From: Diphasiastrum complanatum
Lineage: Eukaryota > Streptophyta > Lycopodiopsida > Lycopodiales > Lycopodiaceae
Length of the DNA: 64,000 nucleotides
Direction of reading: 5' to 3'
Assembly (NCBI GenBank): GCA_029204225.1
Contig: CM055109.1
Coordinates: forward strand, 2,348,340-2,412,339
The position numbers were made by a program, and so were the translations under genes. Position 1 is the first letter of the stretch. Each line of letters begins with the position of its first letter. The notes beneath the pieces were generated by a model, which saw only the letters and a list, made by a program, of their open reading frames with translations, had not been told where the DNA came from and made no database searches. Shown here in pieces: positions 45,786 to 58,650 of the stretch.

Positions 45786-45989
45786 ATTATGGGTAATATA
45801 CATGACAACCTTTGGCATTTGCAATTTGCAATTTGTAAATTTTGAAACACCTTTTTGGGTGATATTGAGAGGCAATGGCAATGCTACCCACACAAATGGT
45901 CAACAAGAGCACACACCCAAGATTTGGCATCCTTGCTATGTGAGACATGTGGCAAACTCCTTTTCTTTGCAAGAAAACCATCAAGCGTT

Positions 45990-48900
45990 ACTTGGAGGTA
46001 AATGTTTGTGCACGTATATGCTAGGTGTGTGCATGTGTGTAGGTGGGTGTAAGAACGAATTGCAAACAATACATGGAAAGGGTCGTGGCCTTGTAAGAAT
46101 GTGCCAATTTAGCACCGATCGACATTCGCCACGTTAGCTACCATATGGCAAGAGCGGATCGACATTTGAGCTTAGTGCCTTTTAAGCTCAACAGGGTTGT
46201 TGGGGTTTCCCTTCTCCGACTGCCCTCAAGCAAAAGGGCCGAGGAAGGGGACCGTTCATGACATGAAAACTTTTATTACTTCTTATGAAGTAGTTTCTAC
46301 ATTGTAGTTTTGCTTGAGCACATTAAAGCCAAGAGGCTAGGTTATTTCTTGTATTAATTTGATAATTCTTTTGGCAAGGCATGTTGATGTGAATCGATAC
46401 CTTGTGTAAAACTTGGTCAATACATGCCAATACCCAGTCAATACCCCTCAAAACTCACCCTAAAACGAATATTAGGATGCATAATTAGAACCTTGCATTT
46501 TCTATGTTACTCTTGTACCTTTCGGTTATAAAATTCCAAAATCTTCATATAGCCTAGCCTAACATGTATCACAAAAACTTAACACCAACTAGAGCGATTG
46601 AATTTTGTGGATGCCACTTTGTGTGTTGGGTTTTATTTTGTAGTGATAATGTGTGACTCCATGTAGGCAATTTGAGTTGTGTCAACTTCAAGCATGTTAA
46701 CGTTGAAGTCTTCTAGAATAGTTGTGAATATTTGTGGGTATATTTCATAAAATATCTTGAAGAATATGTAAAAAATACGTTATGTTAAAGTTTGGTTGTT
46801 GATACACTCCACATACGTAAAAACCTGCAGGTTTTTTTGCAGTTCATTTAAAAGTTGCCTTAAATGGCATAATATTTTACTTTTGGAAATTATGAAGTAT
46901 CTTTGCTATTTTTAGAAATATCAAGAAACACCTTCCAGTTATAGTAAATCACACAAAATGAAATTGCTATTTTCGGAAGTGTTATTTTTAAAAATAGAAA
47001 AAAAAATTTAGAAAAAAAAACTTGCAAGTGTTTTACGCAGGGAAAGGCCCACGGGCGGGGGGGCCTTCCGCCTTTGGAGGCTCCCTCGGGCTGCCACCCT
47101 CGAGCGCCTCAAAAGGCGGAAGGCCCCCGCCCTGGGGCCTTCCCCCTTACAATCATACAACATGATTTAACATCATTAACATAAGCTTTGATGATTTTGC
47201 AACATGTGTGTTGTCTATGTCATAGTTGTGTGGTTGTTGGTTGTGGTTATCGTATATGGTCATCCCAAAGAAATAAGAAATCTATATGGCATGAAATCTG
47301 GTGGGAAGTATGATGTTTCACTGCGGTTGCATGTTTGTTGCAAAGACAATATGTTTGACATCATGATATTGTATTCTACTAAAATATCAATTTCATGCTT
47401 TTGCGATGAGATTGTTTTTGGAGATTGAATGTGAAGGTTTGTGCTGATTCTACATGACAAGAATTTGGATTTGCCATTCTGCATGATTGCATAGGTGTTT
47501 CGTTTATTTTCTAATATATGTGTCAACTTTTGAATGTCGACTATAGAATGGTGTGGTTAGGTATAGATTTTGAATTTTTTGTATTACAGAGAGCGCTCTA
47601 TATGTCAGACCATGTTTGTTGGTTTTAGTAGGATTGAAAATTAGATGTTCCATTGTTAGGCATTGTGCACAATGTATAGTGTTTAGATAATTGTTTTCTT
47701 GTGCCAATGTTTAAAATGAGGAGCGTATTTAACTTTGTAAATTGGTTCCACATTTGTTTTATGTTCTCAAGTGTAGAAGTGAGTATGTGCAATCATGTTT
47801 TTGTCCAATGTGTGTGTGTCAAGGAATTTATTCCAAATAATATGTGTTGCCATTATGGTCATTCTTGTTTGAAATAGACCATTAGCGCCATTTATAGGAC
47901 CATCCTCAATATTTATGTTTGTTTCACATATTTCAAAAACCATGCTTGCTTTGACAATTGTAGTTTACATAAACTAATGGTCTTTCTTGACTTTTGAAGA
48001 ATGGATATTGACTTGCTACATGTGCACGAGCATGTGCCATTAGCATGTAAGTAAAAAATAGTGCCTTTTGCTCCTCAAAATTTTGGTCATTGTATGTTTC
48101 CATCTCTTTGTTGGTGTGGCAAAAATAAGACATATTTACTGTAATTGGAATGGGTTCGTAGGATTATTTGTTGATCTAGTGAATGTCTTTGTTGAAGTGA
48201 GTGGCCCCTCTTATTTCATTTAGTATGTTAATGTACATGGGATCATTTGATTTGAGTTGGTTTGCAAGAGTTCATTCTTGTATAGTACCTTGTACGTGTT
48301 AAATCTTGTAGACATTACCTTGATAAAAATTGTACTATCTTGAGGATGGTCACTTGGCAATTGAAGCCACTTTGTAATATACTCAAATACGTTTTAACTT
48401 ATTTGTAAAGGTGGATCACCTCCAAAATTGAGTTTAGGCCAAGCACAAAGTTCACTTTGGACTGTGCTCAGAAAGTAGAGAAATGGTCATTTTTGGATGT
48501 ATGATGGGCAAATACCTAAGGAGATCTTGAATATTAGGGTTTAGAAATTATTACTACGGATGAAAAGACTTATTGAAAACCCTAAAACTCATATTAGGGT
48601 AGATATATACATATTAGGAATATATATATATACATGACTGAGATAGGCATACTGACCTCCTAACATGATAATCGATCCTATATCAGTCTTGGGCATGACA
48701 ACCACGATCACTACTGGTAGTGTGAGACAAGCACTGTAATCACTTCTCTCATAACCATTGTTGCGAAATTATGGGGAGTACTTAAAGCCCAGACATGGTA
48801 TGGAGTCTGGTGGGTCAAGAAGCTGATCAACCAAGTGGGTCTAGAGAATCCCCAACTCCTAGTCCAACTACAGTAGATGATGAGCCAGCACACCACGAAA

Positions 48901-49735
48901 GCATAACCCATAGGTTAATGCACATGATTATGAGTAACCAATAAAGCACATGCCCTAGAAAGAACCTAAATGCGAATACATAAGGAGGAAGAAGGGGTGT
49001 AGAATTATTAACAGATTCATCAAATGTAAATTCAACAACTATATATTCATCACATGTATATTGACATAAATGTTAAACCACAAGTGATGGAACACCTTGT
49101 TGTAATCCATATGAAAGAACTACATAGCAGTGATCAACTCAACCGACGTCGTAGCAAATTGGCTAAGTTTATACTAGAGGAAAGGCAAAACCAACCTAGA
49201 GATTTAGAATCTAAAAACCAAACTGAAGAACCAAAAGAACCACCGAATCAGATCCACTAATGAGTTGATTATTGCCAATAAGGAGTGTGATACTTAGAGG
49301 CAAAAGTACACTATACTCAAAGATGAGTGGCAGAAGACAGATTCACCATGAGGAACAGTACATGGGACATGAGAATATTATAGCCAACACTAAAGCAGAG
49401 CTAGCTGCCATTGAGAACACCGTCGCTATGTTAGCCTAGAAATAGCAACATGAGTACTAAAGAAAAACAAAATAGCAAGCGGACCAGCCATACCTCAGAG
49501 ATCTCGTAACCCTCTACTTGCATATCATGCGCAGCAGAAAGAGATTATGTTAGATAGCCTATTCTATAAGAACTTCGACACCTACAGTTTGTATCTACCA
49601 CCTACGAGCCTCTTGATGACCAGCCTCTTGAGCTACAACCATCCACTAGTTCACACATCCGATTCACATGGCCACTCATTCTAGGTAGTTTTGAGAATTA
49701 CAAAGATGCATGTGAGAGTTTATGTAGTGTTAGCA
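45990..49735. other. Intergenic; no gene recognised
   Basis: AT-rich. Short reading frames (47204-47428, 49054-49260) lack recognisable motifs. A GC-rich foldback lies at 47040-47145. Confidence 0.5.
47040..47145. repeat. GC-rich foldback sequence, 106 bp
   Basis: The left arm (from GGGAAAGGCCC to GCCTTTGGAGGC) pairs almost completely with the right arm (GCCTCAAAAGGC to GGGGCCTTCCC), giving about 38 paired bases with few bulges. It stands in very AT-rich DNA. Confidence 0.75.
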
Positions 49736-49782
49736 ACAGAGTGAGAAATACAAAAAAAATAATAAATAAAAAATAAAACTTC

Positions 49783-49868
49783 GTGGCATGTGTATTGTAA
49801 GTCCACATATGAGTAAATGTTAATAAACTTCTACTATGGCATGTGTTTTGTAAGTCCATGGGTAGAAG
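49783..49868. repeat. Pair of hairpins with shared loop
   Basis: Hairpin A: GTGG (49783-49786) with CCAC (49803-49806). Hairpin B: ATGG (49836-49839) with CCAT (49856-49859), extended by CTTCTAC (49828-49834) with GTAGAAG (49862-49868). The 16-base loops CATGTGT(A/T)TTGTAAGT differ at one base. Confidence 0.65.
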
Positions 49869-50032
49869 CTTAAATAAATAAAATAACTTAAACTTAGACT
49901 TAAGAAAACTTAAGCATAGAAAGATTCTAAGTAATCTTAAACTATCTTAAGTCTAGAGTTAGAGATTCTAAAAGTCCTAAGTTCTTAGTTAGAAGTTTAG
50001 AAGCCTTAGAATGGCTAGTTTAGATACTAATG

Positions 50033-50056
50033 CCATAAGCTAGTGGATGCTTATGG
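50033..50056. repeat. Perfect 8-bp hairpin
   Basis: CCATAAGC (50033-50040) pairs with GCTTATGG (50049-50056) across an 8-base loop. It lies between the two groups of co-varying hairpins. Confidence 0.5.
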
Positions 50057-50322
50057 AAGGCCCTTCTTGCTATAACAAAAAAAGCATTTATCTTGTAATC
50101 AACACTTTGAGATTATGCCAAATTGCTCTCTTTTGAGATGTCATTCTATTTCATTGTGTTCCCATTGGAAGGTGCATTGCTTGAGGGAAGGTGCTCGGGC
50201 CTCCTCTTGTCTCCTTTCATTGGTTTTTATTGTGGCATGTTTCTTATTTGCTTTACGCTTAGCCTTAGCCACAATCTTAATTTCAATTCCCATCTTGGGT
50301 GTTAAGTAGGATTTAGATCAAT

Positions 50323-50488
50323 AATCTTGCTGATTGGGAAGCCTTAGCAAGATTTTGTCATTTTCATTCACCTTTGCTAGTTGGGAAAGCCTTAGCAAAG
50401 TCATAGTTATTTTTCAAGTAGTGGCTAGTTGGGTACCACCTTAGTCACACCATTTATTCCGAGCACTAGGTGGGAAGCCTTGGTGCTC
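50323..50488. repeat. Four tandem hairpins with co-varying stems and conserved loop
   Basis: Hairpins at 50323-50354 (stem AATCTTGCT/AGCAAGATT), 50372-50400 (CTTTGCTA/TAGCAAAG), 50421-50448 (GTGGCTA/TAGTCAC, one G-U) and 50461-50488 (GAGCACTA/TGGTGCTC, one G-U). Loops are ATTGGGAAGCCT, GTTGGGAAAGCCT, GTTGGGTACCACCT and GGTGGGAAGCCT. Starts are 49, 49 and 40 bp apart. Stem sequences differ while pairing is kept. A possible fifth, larger-looped member is at 50229-50275 (ATTGTGGC/GCCACAAT). Function unknown. Confidence 0.75.
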
Positions 50489-50501
50489 TCCTTTTGTTTA
50501 T

Positions 50502-52611
50502 GTTCAGTTCGGAAAATCAAGTCTTTCTTGGGGTTTGTGGGATTTTTCTGTCGACATATTCCCCAATTTGCTCGATTGGCATTTCCCCTTACCCAGGCCT
50601 TGAAAGGCTATAAGAAGCTAAGCTGGAGGGCTAAGAGCCCACTAGTGGTGTGAACGGAGGATATGAATAATTGTTTTGAGTTGCTTAAGAAAAGTGTCAC
50701 TTCGGCACCAATACTAATTATTGGCGATCCTAATAAGACTTTTGTGGTTAGGACCGATGCCAATGATTATGCTATTGGAGCTGTTTTGAAGCAGGATGGA
50801 CATCCTGTGGCTTATGAAAGCAAGAAACTCAATCTTGCTCAGTCTAAATATTGTACCTATGAGAAGGAACTGTTTGCAATTGTTCATTCCTTGAGAATTT
50901 GGCGACATTATTTGTATGGAGCCAGATTTGAAGTTTTGACGGATCATCAGACTCTTCGATATTTCTATGATGCTACAGATTTAAAGGAGAGGCAAGCTAG
51001 ATGGGCTGAGCTGATGCAAATCTTTGACTTTTCTATACGTTATTGTAAAGGAAGTCAAAATACTCTAGCGGATGCTTTGAGTCGGTTACCGATTATTAAT
51101 CAGTTGTGCTTAGCTGTTATAGAACCGGCATTGTTTCAATCTCTTCAAGGACTATATGAGTCCGATTTTTTTTTTGAAAAGTATTGGCAACAAGTACTTT
51201 CGGGGGTCGATTCAGGTTTGCAAGATTCCTCGAATTAGGGAAAGATTGAAACGGATTTCCTAATTCGAAACAGGATTTTGTTTCGTAAAGGAAATGTGTG
51301 TGTATCGGAGAATGACACTGTAAGGGCCCAAATCTTGCATGAGTGTCATGATAGTCCATGCGCAGGACATCCGAGTATACAAAGAACACTTGACTTAGTT
51401 CGAAGGCAATTTTGGTGGCCTAAGATGAAAAGTCAGGTAGAGGCCTATGTACTTAGATGTACTAAGTGCCAGTTAAATAAAGCAGAGAGGCTAAAAGCTA
51501 GTGGCTTATTACATCCTTTAGATATTCCTATCGGAAAGTGAGAAAGTATATCTATGGATTTTGTGGTCGGGCTTCCACGTACAGGGAAGGGCCATGATTC
51601 GGTTTGGGTCATTGTTGACAGACTTACGAAGTTTGCTCAATTTATCCCAACGAAAACTACTATTAAAGCTTCAGAACTAGCTCAACTGTTTGTTGAGAAG
51701 CTTTTTCGACTGTACGGGCTGCTTTGCGATATTGTCAATTACCGTGACCCAAAATTCACTGGAATTTTTGGCAAGCAGTATTTGAAAAGTTGGAAACAAC
51801 TTTAAGTTTGAGTTCTACAGATCATCCGGAATCAGACGGTCAAACGGAAAGGACCAATCAGACGATGGAGGATATGCTTCAAGCATATGTGGGCCATCGG
51901 TAGTCTGATTGGGAATAGTACCTTCCACTGGTGGAATTTGCATATAATAGTGCAAAACATTCAGCGACCGGATTCAGCCCTTTCATGCTTATGTATGGTT
52001 TTCAGCCTCGATCACCAATTAGTGTTGGCATGAAAAACCTATGGGTGCAAGCCGCAGCTGATTTCCTTGCGGATATGCAAGAAATGTTACAGTTGGCTAA
52101 AGATAGCATAAGAAGTGCCCAGGATAGGGCAAAACATTGTGCTGATCTATCTCGAAAGCACAAAGTATTCATGGTCAACGACTGGGTGTTTTTGAGAGTC
52201 CCTAGTCACTCTAGGGGCTTGAAAACTATTAAGTGTGCAAAGTTGGCGCCTAGGTATTGCGGTCCTTTTAAGGTTATCCAAGTGATAAACAAGGTCACAT
52301 ACAAACTAGACCTTCCAGTTAACATTGGAAATCATCTTGTTTTCCATGTTAGTAAGTTGAAACCCTCGTTGGAGGTTGGGGAGACCCTGGTCCCTGTGGA
52401 AGATCTAGTGGAACTTCTTCGTGATGAGTCCGTGAGCGGACCACCTAAACTCGAGGCGATTGTTAATAGCCAGCAGAGAACTCTACGGAGTAGAGTGCTT
52501 TAGGAATTTTTAGTCAGGTGGAGGGGCAAATCAGAAGAGGAGGATACCTGGGAAAAGGAGGCTGATCTCCAGAAGAATTTTCCAAATTTTTTCCTACAAG
52601 GAAAAATTTAA
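50502..52611 (+). pseudogene. Chromovirus Pol (RNase H, integrase, chromodomain), broken
   Basis: In order: RT end KIKSFLGFVGFFCRHI; RNase H TDANDYAIGAVLKQDG, YCTYEKELFAIV and ADALSRLP; integrase zinc finger (H...GHP...CTKCQLNK) and core MDFVVGLPRTGKG and IVDRLTKFAQFIP; C-terminal chromodomain EFLVRWRGKSEEEDTWE, which in active elements guides insertion into heterochromatin. Stops occur near 50652, 51236, 51541, 51901 and 52501, and one frameshift lies between 51800 and 51930. Confidence 0.85.
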
Positions 52612-53190
52612 GTTTAGGGGGAAGGAATGTTACATACCTATGTAACTAGCAGTACTTCAGACCCCTAATAGTCCATTTAGTGTTGGGGGCTAAATGGCAA
52701 AGTACCCTTAGGATTAAGGATATGTGCCCTTGGATAAGGACAGGCAAGTGACTAGACCTTAGTTGGAGGTATGGAGTCACGTGACCCTTGGATAAGGGGC
52801 ACCCTTAGTATTAAGGGTAGGTGCGTTAGATTAAGGTACCAGTGTTCTTGGTTAAGGGCAGGTAGGTGTCTATACCTTGGATGGAGGTATGGAACCTAGA
52901 GAGGTGTTAGAAAGTCATTGGATGACTATTTTTCTAAAGCTTGGGTCTCAACCTTGAACCATATCACTTTATTGGTCTAGGACCAAAGTATACTTGCACA
53001 ACTTGGGCAAATCTGAATTGATTATCGTCTGTTATTTTTGCGTTCAGATTTATGTCAGTGTTGCATGCTTCGCTATTTTCGTTTCTGTTAGACTCTCTTA
53101 CCAATTAGTCTAATTGTCTGCTCTTCCGCTTCTGCAATGCAATAAACTTTGTGTTTGCCTACGTAATCGATTTCAATAGGCGTAGTGCAT
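50502..53190 (+). mobile_element. Gypsy chromovirus, 3' half with 3' LTR start
   Basis: Runs from the end of reverse transcriptase through RNase H, integrase and chromodomain to a purine tract (52612-52627) and an LTR beginning TGTTACATACC at 52628. An AATAAA lies at 53141-53146. The 5' LTR, gag, protease and RT core are missing, and the sequence left of 50502 is unrelated. The LTR end cannot be fixed without a second copy. Confidence 0.8.
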
Positions 53191-53530
53191 GCACTGAGAA
53201 ATCGGCCAAGCCATTCCATCCTCTCGGCCTCCTTGTTGCTTCTGCCGCATCCTCATCATTCTCCATAGCCTTTAAGATCTTCCATTAACTAAGCAAATAC
53301 ATCTAATATTCTGTTAATAAGACATGTTTTTTTTTATGCAATATTGACATCTATGACATCATCTAACTTGATCACTTCTCCAGTCGCATTAATAAAGCTA
53401 TGACCTTAAACTTTCTAAATAGAGAAAATTCTTGAATCGTCTAGTTTGATCTTCCTTTGAGTTGGTTGAATTTATGTCAATCCAAGTGCATGCAGTGTTT
53501 CTTATGTCATAACATAATAGGCTGAAATTA

Positions 53531-54430
53531 CATCCTATTGGTTCATAACATTTATAGAAACCTATGTGATCGTGGAACCAAGGTATTGGGATCTCAATGG
53601 TCAAATTCCAATTCATGTACTATTTCATTGTTGCAATTAGTTGACCTAAATTTGGCAACCCATTTCGTTGTTATAACTCATACGTTTTCCTCCAAATTAG
53701 TACTTGCAAATTCATCTTGAGATTGCCTAAAAGTCAAAATAAACGACTATAATTTTTGGTCTCATTTGGTTAGAACAGATCCTACCACAACAACACAAAG
53801 TAGTTCATATTGTAAGCCCTAATTGTAGTCTTTACGATATAGTAGAATAGATGTAGTAGAATAGGCTGAACTCACACAACAATTGAACCTACTAGGTCAT
53901 TAGGGTTATAAAAAACTATGATGATTGTCTGATCGACATGCTAGGCTCTCAAAGGTCATTTCAACTCATATACCCAATTTTCCTACTGCATTTTGTTGAT
54001 CTAACTTTGCCAACCCACATCTTTGCCATAACTTATTCATTTTGCTCTAAATCAGTACTTGTTGATTCATTTTGAAGTTGCCTAGTAGTCGAAATAGACA
54101 AAACTCAAAAATCTAGTCCCATTTGGACAGAATGGAGCCTCCCACACTAACATCCCAAAGTAATCCATATTAAATACTTCACGATTTTGAATAAGTCAGG
54201 TTGGAATCACACAACAATTGGTCCTATTTCACGTTTGTGAACAGAATAGGCCAAAATTACACAACAATTGGTCCTACTAGTTCATAACAATTATGAAAAC
54301 CTATGATGATCATTGGACCAAGATATTGAGCTCTCAAAGGTCAAATTTCAATTCATGTACCTGATTTCACTATTGTAGTCTGTTGACCTGAATTTTTCCA
54401 CTCAATTATTTGCCATAACTAGTCCAATTT
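53531..54430. repeat. Three-copy divergent tandem repeat, about 355-375 bp
   Basis: Units start near 53531, 53887 and 54261, each with CCTA(C/T)T(A/G)G(G/T)TCAT followed about 60 bp later by a CTCAA(A/T)GGTCA motif, then TTGA(C/T)CT and CATAACT. The copies are diverged with indels, and the third is partial. Confidence 0.65.
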
Positions 54431-54436
54431 TTTTTT

Positions 54437-54570
54437 CCAATTTAGTTGTTATCTATGTAAAAGATTGATCATCAAGGAGATCCACGCCAATTTAGTTGTT
54501 ATCTATGTAAAAGATTGATCATCAAGGAGATCCACGCCCTCTATCTATGTAGAAGATTGATCATCACTTT
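54437..54570. repeat. Tandem repeat, 50 bp, two exact copies plus part
   Basis: 54437-54486 and 54487-54536 are identical. A partial third copy with TCTATGTAGAAGATTGATCA follows. Confidence 0.95.
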
Positions 54571-55556
54571 TTTATACATCCTTCGTTGTATTAGAAGAGT
54601 CTTCTTAAACATGGCCAAGCATGTTACTGAGGTAAGAAAGTGGTTTTCAGATTGCTAGATAGATCTATTTTGTCAGTCACATACTCATGTTTTACTTTTT
54701 TTTTAGAATTAGAAGGCAATGCCAAAGCTCTACAGGCCTTCTTGCGAGATGAGCCTTATTAAGCTTTCGTGAGATGAGATTCTGGGGGACTTCCCTCCTT
54801 TTTGTTAAACAGACCTTTACTACACTCAGAATTTTTATAAGAATGCATGCTACTTTTTACTTGCAAGACTGGCACACTTTCAAAACACTGCATTCTCAAT
54901 AAAAATGCACACATCTTTTTACTTGCAAGACGGAATCTGACTAGCATAGCTTGCCGATATTTACTGTCCTATATATCAAACAGATAAAAATCCCTCTAGA
55001 GTTCTGAACTAATTATATCAGAAAGATTTATGCCTTCGCTACACTTCTGTTAGCAGGGTTGATCAATCAAGTAGAAAGAAGTTGGAAGTCAGACTTTAAC
55101 CAAATGCTATGTACATATAATACTAAAAGGCACCCATAACTTGCAACTATCACTCAATTCTCAAAACTACTCTCAACTACTTTTAATAGACAGCCTTGAC
55201 AAAGTTCAAAACTACATCTATATCAAACATCAGAGTATGTATGTCGTGATGCTGAGAAATTTCTACTTAAATGGTTCCCTTAAATCTGTGGTTCCAAGTT
55301 TCTCTACATGCTATATATGAGCACCACGAGTCACAAAAATTTCAAGAACTTGCTCATTGGAAGTTTAAAAAGCTCTGCAGATATTATTTAAAGATGAGCC
55401 CCTGTCCAGCTGCACACATTCAAAATTTTGCATCAGCAACATATAAATCATTAACCAGCAAATAGCATGTGACTTGAAAACAATAGCTCTCTTTTTTTTC
55501 ACGCAGCAAAGAAGATGCTTCAAGTGTGTATAAACTTACACTTTCAGACTCGCACT
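54571..55556. other. Intergenic, 3' of the two-domain lectin
   Basis: No gene recognised. It probably includes the lectin 3' untranslated region next to 55557. Confidence 0.45.
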
Positions 55557-55781
55557 TTAAAGTGGAACAAAGTGCCATAGCTGGTTATCCTGTCTCTTCC
55601 ATTTAAGAAGAACTGCAGGAGTTCCATCATGAATGCCCTCCTTTTTACCATCAAGTGCATCCAAGGTCATTTCCATGTTGGCAGCTGGCCGGATGGTATG
55701 CCAGCCATGTCCAAAATCTTGGCTTTCTGTCCAAAGGATAGAACTATCCAGAACACCAGTGTTGAAATTTCCAAGAATCAG
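55557..55781 (-). CDS. Two-domain lectin exon 6
   Basis: 74 codons plus stop, starting LILGNFNTGV after TTGAACAG and ending LWHFVPL. The counterpart of exon 3 but ending in a stop codon rather than a donor. Confidence 0.9.
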   Translation of the reverse strand: MILGNFNTGVLDSSILWTESQDFGHGWHTIRPAANMEMTLDALDGKKEGIHDGTPAVLLKWKRQDNQLWHFVPL

Positions 55782-58587
55782 CTGTTCAATGCAACTGAAA
55801 ATGAGCTCAATTTTCAAATTTGAACATCATTAATAATATGAATACTAATATCACTTTGTTATCCAGCCTGAAAACCACCCATAGATCCAATCGGACTTTT
55901 AACTTGGGTAATTATATCAAAATGTAGATCGAAATCAATGAGCTTAAAATATCTATTGTTTGCATGCCTAAGTTGATGAAAGAATCAGAAGCTTCTTTGG
56001 ACAACATTCATCTCAAATAATCTTCTTCAATGCTTCTAAGGTCCCAGATCCCTTTGTAACTTTCCTCTGATTAGATGCGGATTGCTCAAGTGACTGGACC
56101 TCTTAAATCTCTACAATAAGACCAGGCCTCAAAATCCCCTCCCCACTTGGCAAACAATATGAATCTATACCAACACAAGTAGCCATGGACCAATTTGTAA
56201 TAACGCCAAAACAATTAAGCTGAATGAAAAGCATTTCACAGTAATAATCAGGTGGATCTTTTGAAACTCGTATACTCAGACAACCTAAATAAATTCTTTG
56301 CCCTACAATGATTTGAAATGTCCACCTTCTGCAATAAAGGGCATACCTGCTGACCTTCACCACGAGCATGGCTCAGTGCAGCTTGTGTTGCTCTGTTCAG
56401 CAGAGCAAAGGCAGGAAAGCCATCAGCATCTATCTTCTTTGCTGCCCACCAATCATCCTTGATCCAGTGCTGCATAATTTACATGTTTGTACATTTGAAT
56501 CAGTCTTTTTCAAATGAGTTGAATCTGAACATAATGATGCAAGTTAAGAGAAACTACAGGTTCGAGGTAACACTGGGTATTATGAACCTTTGCCTCCACG
56601 TTGACATAATCTAGCAGTCTCAACAAAATCTTCTCAACACAAGGGTATCTACACAATGAGAATAATCAGATGTGAACCAATTTACTTGTCTAATTTGACC
56701 AAAAACATAAATCTGAAACTACGATACACTTATGTAATGTCAGCTCAGTAAAGAAATATCTAGAAACTCACTTGATAAGCCTACATAACAATAGTGATTA
56801 CAACCTGCTTCAGTGTTTATTGCGTGACAGGGTTGTCAATCGAAAGGTGCAACGTGTATCAAAATTCTCAATAGCATTAACACAACGATAGGAATCAGCC
56901 GTATGAGCTGTGAACAGCTTGAGAGGAACCACTTCATATGTAGGAAAAATCATTATATAAGCATTGCATGACAGGGCTGTCACTTGAAAGGTGTAATGCT
57001 TATTGAAATTCTCATAATTCTAATACATAAGCAATAAACAGATAGAGACTAGGGGCATGGGCCATGAAAAACAATGTGACCTCTAGAACCACTTCACTAT
57101 AATGGAAAGCCAACCCAATAAGCATGACAGGGTTGGCAATTGAACATTCTCAAAAGCATGATACATAAGTTATAACACAGGTAGGCTACGCACATGGGCC
57201 CTGAACAGCTTGAGAGAAATGTGACCTCTAAAACCACTCAATATGCTGGAGAAATAATCAAAAAGCATGTATTGGTTAAGTTGTTTCCATAAATAGCTCA
57301 ATTCTGCAATTGATACTGAATGCTAAGGTGTGTCAATACAAAGCACCTGACGATGATCAGAATCATCAGCTGGTGCAAGTACAATGCCATCACTGCGAGC
57401 AGATAAGTTGTATCGTGCATCCAACTTGCACTGAATCTTCAAAGGTCGCCCATTATCCCATGAACGCTCAAGCGAATAGTTCCCTTCAAAGTTTCTTTCA
57501 AATGCCTCATCACCTCCTGCAAAGAACACTCATATGGTTAGCTTCTAGAATTTTTAGTTTTGATGGAATGCAGATTACTAGAAAAGTGAACACAAGACGT
57601 TGCTGATTGATAGCTTTATAATGAGGTATTTGAACAACAGTAGGGTTTAGGAAAGCCTAACATAATGATTCAAGGTGCTCTCAGCACCCTAATTCATATC
57701 CTCGTCATCTTCTTTTGAAACATCTTCTCTAAGTCATGTATTATTGTTCATTCCGAACAAAAAAGCCAATACTGAAATTGAGAGACAAGATAATGTATCA
57801 TAATTTTTGTGTGGATGTCACTCACATATAAATAAAACAAAGAAATTTTTTGAATCCTAAAAGCATTAACAAACAAGAAAATTTGACCAAGGAGATTGCA
57901 GTCACAGAAGATTCAATGTATGACTTTCACATGCAGCAAAGATATTCTAAGACAACCCTAAATAACAAACCTGTTGCCATAAGAAGACAGTGAAATGTTC
58001 AGACTTTTGCATTTGTAACCCTAATATGAACCTCCAGAACAATATGCTGGATTTCTTTTGCATTGATACAAGCTGGAACAAGAGGCTAGTCATTCTGAAG
58101 TTTGAAATTCATGACATTGCTACTATATGACAGAGACAGCTTTCTGTGCAGATGATGTTGTATTGATTTCTCCTAACAAAGACGGTTTATAGAGAGGTGG
58201 ATGTTCTATTATATCTATATTTCAACTCCTGGACGATACACAGGACTACAGACAGTCCAGATACAAGTATGTTCATTGACTTGGTCTGGCCCACTGTGGA
58301 TCAAGCTTAATTTTAACAAGATACATTTCTTGGATTAGGAGTTTGGACACATCTAGCCTTCCCAGCACCCCATGATACTTGGCATCAGGGATTTGTCATC
58401 GCCGACAAACATCTCTAGGTCAGCTGGTTTCTTCCCACCAGCTACACATTGAAATAGGTCGTTTCTAGGGGAGACCAAATGAGGACATAAAATGTCAATT
58501 TTGCTCTATGGGTGTACCAGAGCAAAGGAGCATTTTACATTTCAATGTCCTATCTACCATGAGATTTGAGGTAGATATTGCTGCCAA

Positions 58588-58650
<63 letters not shown>

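Noticed and set aside
50323-50488. tRNA or integron-type attC sites as explanation for the hairpins
   Set aside because: No cloverleaf or anticodon arm, and attC sites conserve their ends rather than loops; here loops are conserved and stems vary.
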